Shown: piece by piece, positions 59,842-64,000 of the stretch
How the letters are laid out: every line of letters starts with the position of its first letter
Position numbering within the stretch: the stretch's first letter is position 1
Assembly (NCBI GenBank): GCA_900552795.1
Contig: USBB01000009.1
Location: 9,646-73,645 of the forward strand
Direction: 5' to 3'
DNA: 64,000 nt
Source of the DNA: an uncultured Eubacterium sp.
GTDB taxonomy: Bacteria; Bacillota; Clostridia; Lachnospirales; Lachnospiraceae
Notes under the pieces: model-generated
The model's database searches: none
Seen by the model: only the letters and a program-made list of their open reading frames with translations
Told to the model about the DNA's origin: nothing
Position numbers and translations under genes: made by a program

Positions 59842-60690
59842 TTAAATGTTATTCTGCACCCACACATTAAAACAGTCAGTCCAGACATTAACCTCCGGCT
59901 GATAATGTGTACCATCCTTTGTATCAGTTTCCTTTGTTCCAAGACCAAGTCCGTGATTTCCTTTAGGGAATATATGCATTTCAAAAGGAACCCCCGCTCT
60001 CTCCAACGCTTCTGCAAAAAGAAGAGAATTCTTTACAGGTACTGAACCATCTGAAAACGTATGCCATATAAATGTCTTAGGAGTATCAGATATAACTGAA
60101 TTTTCAAGACAGACTTCATCAATAAGTTCGTCATATTTTTCTCCTAAAAGCTTTTCAAATGACCCCCTGTGCGCAAACTTACCCGACGTAATAACAGGAT
60201 ATCCCAAAAGCATTCCGTTTGGTTTAATGCTGTCTGAAGTTCCATTAAGCTCTTCTTTTGCAAAATCCTCCATAAGCTTTGTCTTATACTTTGTTCCAAG
60301 ACTTGCCGCTACATGTCCGCCTGCCGAAAAGCCTGCGATTATAATTTTGTCAGGATCTATATCCCACTCATCAGCATGCTTTCTTGCGTAGTCTACCGCA
60401 TAAGCCGCCTCATACAAAGCACACGGATATTCATTAGGTGCAAGACTGTATCTTAATACAAGTGCATTAAACCCAAAATCAAGCATTTTTAACGCAACCG
60501 CCTCACCCTCTCTTGGTGAGTGATGTCCGTATCCGCCGCCCGGACATATTATAACAAGAGGTCTCTTAAAGGCGTTCTGATAATCTGGAAATTTATCCTT
60601 TATATATGTTGTAATTGAAGCTTTATTTTCCTTATGGTTAATACCAAATTTTTCATAATCAATATCAATTTCTATAATTTCGTGATACAC
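59842..60690 (-). CDS. alpha/beta-hydrolase, acetylesterase-like
   Basis: 282 residues, cytosolic (no signal peptide). Oxyanion motif VIICPGGGYGHHSPREGE near residue 45, nucleophile Ser in IIAGFSAGGHVAASLG, Asp in HTFSDGSVPVKN, and His in FPKGNHGLGLG. This is the esterase/lipase type that often de-esterifies oligosaccharides (BD-FAE/xylan acetylesterase-like); the substrate is inferred only. The start is GTG at 60690, seven bases after GGAGG. It lies between DUF1015 and the glgB homologue. Confidence 0.88.
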   Translation of the reverse strand: MYHEIIEIDIDYEKFGINHKENKASITTYIKDKFPDYQNAFKRPLVIICPGGGYGHHSPREGEAVALKMLDFGFNALVLRYSLAPNEYPCALYEAAYAVDYARKHADEWDIDPDKIIIAGFSAGGHVAASLGTKYKTKLMEDFAKEELNGTSDSIKPNGMLLGYPVITSGKFAHRGSFEKLLGEKYDELIDEVCLENSVISDTPKTFIWHTFSDGSVPVKNSLLFAEALERAGVPFEMHIFPKGNHGLGLGTKETDTKDGTHYQPEVNVWTDCFNVWVQNNI

Positions 60691-60716
60691 ATTAATTCCT
60701 CCTTATTTAACCTGAA

Positions 60717-61949
60717 TTATATCATATGTATAAATATTCCGCTTCTAAGCTTCGGTTCAAACCATGTTGACTTAGGCGGCATAAGTCTGCCCGCATCTGC
60801 AACATCAAACAGTTCTTTTATTGATGTAGGATACATTGAAAATGCCAGTTTACAATCGCTGTCACATCTTCTTTCAAGCTCCGCAAGTCCTCTTATTCCC
60901 CCTACAAAATCTATTCTCTTGTCTGTCTTTGGGTCATCAATACCAAGCAGCGGTTTAAGAACATGATTCTGCAATACTGCAACATCAAGTCCGTCAACAG
61001 GGTCATCTGACAAAATATCACTATGTGCGGTAAGCTTATACCACTCATTTTCTATGTACATACCAAAAGTTCCCTTTTCATCAGGCATAACCTGTCCACC
61101 GATTTTTTCAACATCAAACATCTCACCGATTTTTGCAATAAACTCTTCATTGCTGTAACCGTTCAGGTCTTTTATAACCCTGTTGTACGGTAAAATCATA
61201 AGTTCCTCATCAGGAAACAGCACTGAAAGGAAATAATTAAACTCCTCCTGTCCTGTGTAACCTGGATTTTCATTTCTTCTTTTCAAACCGACTTTTACCG
61301 CAGAAGCAGCTCTGTGATGACCGTCAGCTATATATATTTCATTAATCTTAGAAAATGCTTCTGCCACATTTTCAACCATATCTTTATCAGACATTTTCCA
61401 TACCTGATGTCTTACTCCGTCAGGCGATGTGAAATCATAAATACATCCCTGCTGCTTTACTTTGCTTACACATTTATTAATAACCTCATTTGCCCTGTAC
61501 GCAAGGAATATAGGGCCTGTCTGTGCACTGCATGTATCAACATGCGTAATTCTGTCTATCTCTTTGTCAGCTCTTGTATTTTCATGCTTCTTTATCACAT
61601 TATTCTGATAATCGTCGATGGACGCACATGCAACTATACCCGTCTGCGTTCTTCCGTCCATTGTCAACGCATATATATAATAAGCTTTGTCCGTGTCTGT
61701 TATAAATATTTCATCTTTTATTGCATCAAGAAGCATTTCCTTTGCCTTTTCATAAACCTGCGGTGCGTATGTGTCAACGCTGTCATCAAACTGTGTTTCC
61801 GCCCTGTCTATCTTTAAAAATGACAATGGTTGCCTTTGAACCTCCTTAAGTGCCTCCTGCCTGTTGTACACATCATAAGGAAGAGCCGCGACTTTATCTG
61901 CCACACTCTCTTCCGGCCTTACACATATAAAAGGTCTGATTACCGCCAT
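60717..61949 (-). CDS. DUF1015 family protein (SerC/SerA-linked)
   Basis: 410 residues of DUF1015: VIRPFICVRPEESVADKVAALPYDV at the N-terminus, RIDTHVD-like KEIDRITHVDTCSAQTGPIF, and the family's IADGHHRAASAVKVG in the middle. The C-terminal part is KRIDFVGGIRGLAELE with a STWFEPKLRSG ending. Function unknown. Clostridia often place it next to serC-serA, and DGHHR recalls the ParB/SerK-type serine-kinase motif (inference). It has its own promoter. GGAGAATAATATT precedes the ATG. Confidence 0.88.
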   Translation of the reverse strand: MAVIRPFICVRPEESVADKVAALPYDVYNRQEALKEVQRQPLSFLKIDRAETQFDDSVDTYAPQVYEKAKEMLLDAIKDEIFITDTDKAYYIYALTMDGRTQTGIVACASIDDYQNNVIKKHENTRADKEIDRITHVDTCSAQTGPIFLAYRANEVINKCVSKVKQQGCIYDFTSPDGVRHQVWKMSDKDMVENVAEAFSKINEIYIADGHHRAASAVKVGLKRRNENPGYTGQEEFNYFLSVLFPDEELMILPYNRVIKDLNGYSNEEFIAKIGEMFDVEKIGGQVMPDEKGTFGMYIENEWYKLTAHSDILSDDPVDGLDVAVLQNHVLKPLLGIDDPKTDKRIDFVGGIRGLAELERRCDSDCKLAFSMYPTSIKELFDVADAGRLMPPKSTWFEPKLRSGIFIHMI

Positions 61950-62042
61950 AATATTATTCTCCGTTTCTTTATAATTTTTATAGTTTAAAACTCTTCATTG
62001 CCGATACCGACATATTCGTCTTTTTTAGAAATATTTAATAAT

Positions 62043-62071
62043 ATTATACTACTTTTATTTAGTATAGTAAA
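62043..62071 (-). promoter_or_regulatory. sigma-A promoter of the DUF1015 operon
   Basis: -35 TTTACT (62066-62071), a 17-base spacer and a perfect -10 TATAAT (62043-62048). The -35 lies in the uridine tract region of the serA terminator. Confidence 0.8.
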
Positions 62072-62074
62072 GAA

Positions 62075-62098
62075 AAAGGCTCTGCAAGCAGAACCTTT
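62075..62098 (-). terminator. rho-independent terminator of serC-serA
   Basis: AAAGGTTCTGC pairs with GCAGAGCCTTT (11 pairs, one G-U) around a two-base loop, followed by TTCTTTAC. It starts 23 bases after the serA stop. Confidence 0.9.
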
Positions 62099-62121
62099 AA
62101 TCCATAATTAATATTATTTTA

Positions 62122-63285
62122 TTATTTAATAACTCTTACCTTTATAACACCGTCTATTGCCTGAAGCGCTGCAACAACATCTTCATTTGCCTTGCCGCAT
62201 ATATCAAGCATTGAATATGCATAATCGCCTCTTGATTTATTTGCCATCTCCTCAATATTGATTCCGGCATTGCCCATAACAGTAGTTATCTTACTGATTA
62301 TAGAAGGTACATTCTTATGACAGATTGCCACACGTCCCTCAGTATTGCAGATACCCATATCACATGCAGGATAATTTACTGAATTTATAATATTACCATT
62401 CTCTATATAATTGCAAAGCTCCTTAACCGCCATAACTGCGCAATTATCTTCAGCTTCCTCTGTTGAAGCACCAAGATGAGGCAGAACTATAACGCCGTCC
62501 ATGCCGGCTGTTGTAGTATTAGGGAAGTCAGTAACATATTTTCTTACCTTACCTGACTTAATTGCATCTCCTATTGCAGTCTCATCAACAAGTACATCTC
62601 TTGCACAGTTGATAATTATTGTTCCATCCTGCATCATATCAAACGCTTCTTTGTTAATCATGCCCTTTGTGCTGTCAAGCGCAGGTACATGAACTGTTAT
62701 GTAATTACATTCTCTGTAAATTTCTTCAACATTCATAATGTGCTTAACTTTGCTTGAAAGGTTCCATGCCGCATTTACAGATACGTATGGATCATATCCG
62801 TACACTTCCATACCAAGAGATATAGCCGCATTAGCCACAAGCTGACCAATAGCACCAAGACCTATGACACCAAGCTTTTTGCCTGATATTTCAGTTCCGG
62901 CAAAAGCTTTCTTTGCCTTTTCGGCAGCCTTTGCAATGTCAGCATCATCTTTATTATCATTAACCCACTTATTTCCGCCTATAAGATCTCTTGAAGCTAA
63001 AAGCATTGCTGCAATAACGTGCTCTTTAACTGCATTTGCATTAGCACCAGGTGTATTAAAAACTACAATACCTTTATCCGCACATTTATCAAGAGGAATA
63101 TTATTAACTCCGGCACCTGCTCTTGCAATCGCAAGAAGGTTATCACTAAGCTCCATATCATGCATCTTTGCACTTCTTACAAGCACTGCCTGTGCATCTT
63201 CAAAGCTGCTTTCTTTATTGTAGTTATCAGAAAATAAATCCAAACCTACAGAAGCAATATTATTCAGACAATTAACATTAATCAT
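62122..63285 (-). CDS. serA: D-3-phosphoglycerate dehydrogenase
   Basis: Oxidises 3-phosphoglycerate to 3-phosphohydroxypyruvate, the first step of serine synthesis. 387 residues: NAD motif GVIGLGAIGQLVANAA, RDVLVDETA with the catalytic Arg region, and the catalytic His in LPHLGASTEEAEDN. A C-terminal ACT domain (about 318-387, CHKNVPSIISKITTVMGNA) suggests feedback sensing. The ATG shares one base with the serC stop. A terminator follows. Confidence 0.96.
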   Translation of the reverse strand: MINVNCLNNIASVGLDLFSDNYNKESSFEDAQAVLVRSAKMHDMELSDNLLAIARAGAGVNNIPLDKCADKGIVVFNTPGANANAVKEHVIAAMLLASRDLIGGNKWVNDNKDDADIAKAAEKAKKAFAGTEISGKKLGVIGLGAIGQLVANAAISLGMEVYGYDPYVSVNAAWNLSSKVKHIMNVEEIYRECNYITVHVPALDSTKGMINKEAFDMMQDGTIIINCARDVLVDETAIGDAIKSGKVRKYVTDFPNTTTAGMDGVIVLPHLGASTEEAEDNCAVMAVKELCNYIENGNIINSVNYPACDMGICNTEGRVAICHKNVPSIISKITTVMGNAGINIEEMANKSRGDYAYSMLDICGKANEDVVAALQAIDGVIKVRVIK

Positions 63286-64000
63286 TACTTTGTATTCTCC
63301 TTTTCAAAGTTTCTCATAAATTCAACAAGCTTCTCAACACCCTCGATTGGCATAGCATTATAAATAGAAGCTCTCATACCGCCAACAGTTCTGTGACCCT
63401 TAAGGTTTACAAAGCCTGCCTTAGTTGCTTCCTCTACAAACTTTGCATCCAGCTCTTTATCACCTGTCACAAAAGGTACATTCATAAGCGAACGATCTTT
63501 CTTTTCAACTGTTCCCTTAAACATCTTACTCTCATCAAGGAAATTGTAAAGAATAGCAGCTTTCTTTTCATTGTGCTCTTTCATTGCTGTAAGACCGCCC
63601 ATTTTCTTAATCCACTTAAATACCTTGCCGCAGATATAAATTGTGTAGCATGGAGGTGTATTGTAAAGTGAATCGTTATCTGCCTGAGTTTTCCACTTAA
63701 GCATTGTAGGTGTACCCGGAAGAACATCATCTGTGATAAGATCCTCTCTGATTATTGCAATAACAACACCAGCAGGTCCGATATTTTTCTGAACTCCGCC
63801 ATAAATAACACCATACTTTGTTACATCTACAGGCTCTGACAAGAAGCATGAAGAAACGTCTGATACAAGAATTTTACCCTTTGTATTAGGAAGCTCCTTA
63901 TACTTTGTACCATAAATAGTATTATTTTCGCAGATATATACATAATCTGCATCCTCAGGAATATCAAGATCTGAACAATCAGGAATATATGAATATGTCT
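63285..64000 (-). CDS. serC: phosphoserine aminotransferase, C-terminal part
   Basis: The gene continues past the right edge; 238 codons are visible. The open frame runs unbroken from 64000, so the apparent start at 63842 is internal. PLP-binding Lys lies in IYGGVQKNIGPAG, preceded by ENNTIYGTKYKELPNTKG and VSDVSSCFLSEPVDV, and followed by PPCYTIYICGKVFKWIKKMGG and GHRTVGGMRASIYNAM. It converts 3-phosphohydroxypyruvate to phosphoserine. It forms an operon with serA. Confidence 0.96.
   Translation of the reverse strand, partial: TYSYIPDCSDLDIPEDADYVYICENNTIYGTKYKELPNTKGKILVSDVSSCFLSEPVDVTKYGVIYGGVQKNIGPAGVVIAIIREDLITDDVLPGTPTMLKWKTQADNDSLYNTPPCYTIYICGKVFKWIKKMGGLTAMKEHNEKKAAILYNFLDESKMFKGTVEKKDRSLMNVPFVTGDKELDAKFVEEATKAGFVNLKGHRTVGGMRASIYNAMPIEGVEKLVEFMRNFEKENTK

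Noticed and set aside
1..64000. CRISPR arrays, tRNA or rRNA genes, insertion sequences and prophage genes
   Set aside because: I saw no direct repeats with regular spacers, no cloverleaf-like GGTTCGAATC segments, no transposase or integrase motifs, and no change in strand or composition suggesting an insertion.

Overview
The window is 64 kb of a low-GC (roughly 38-40 % by eye) Gram-positive chromosome in which every convincing gene lies on the minus strand, so transcription runs from high to low coordinates. Gene content (CodY, a sigma-K-like factor, FliY/CheC/CheD chemotaxis, SwrB-like DUF6115, IreB/RuvX/DUF1292, RNase J) and gene order point to the Clostridia, most likely a motile Lachnospiraceae such as Lachnospira, Agathobacter, Roseburia or Butyrivibrio. 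The genus is inferred from general resemblance, not from a database match. I see no rRNA, tRNA, CRISPR array, insertion sequence, integrase or phage gene. No gene-free stretch exceeds 300 bases; the longest is the 289-base codY-flgB gap.

Layout in transcription order. (1) 64000-62122: serC (partial) and serA, closed by a terminator. (2) 61949-57455: own promoter, DUF1015, an alpha/beta-hydrolase and a glycogen-branching-enzyme homologue that has lost catalytic residues, then a terminator. (3) 57278-48128: own promoter, ireB-ruvX-DUF1292-rnjA-ylbF, a 127-base array of four hairpins, a short MltG-like protein, the tRNA-modification pair trmR-trhP, a terminator that overlaps the start region of sigK, then pepP and an unknown membrane-anchored protein. 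(4) 47967-43201: promoter, comM-dprA-topA. (5) codY, with a candidate CodY box inside its own promoter and a terminator.

(6) 42013-7131: a fla/che operon of about 35 kb: flgB-flgC-fliE-F-G-H-I-J-motE-fliK-flgD-TIGR02530-flgE-flbD-motA-motB-fliL-fliM-fliY-cheY-fliO-P-Q-R-flhB-flhA-flhF-flhG-ycgR(PilZ)-cheB-cheA-cheW-cheC-cheD-small membrane protein-sigD-DUF342-unknown-DUF6115-MltG-like. It encodes the rod/hook, basal body, export gate and ATPase, stator, switch, a chemotaxis core without cheR, a c-di-GMP brake and the flagellar sigma factor. (7) 6982-5174: strong promoter, structured leader, rpsB-tsf and a terminator. (8) 4986-1: promoter, bactofilin, pyrH-frr-uppS-cdsA-dxr-rseP (partial).

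As I recall it, the order dprA-topA-codY-fla/che-sigD-swrB-rpsB-tsf-pyrH-frr-uppS-cdsA-dxr-rseP matches Bacillus subtilis very closely, so most of the window is ancient conserved synteny. The less ordinary items are the degenerate GlgB homologue and its Lys/Ala/Glu-rich tail, the DUF1015-serCA neighbourhood, two stand-alone MltG-like N-terminal-domain proteins, the hairpin array together with a recurring ribosome-binding motif shared by several genes, a sigma-D-like promoter inside the operon before fliK, a probable ATT start for the PilZ protein, and the sigma-K gene whose start region is embedded in its neighbour's terminator.
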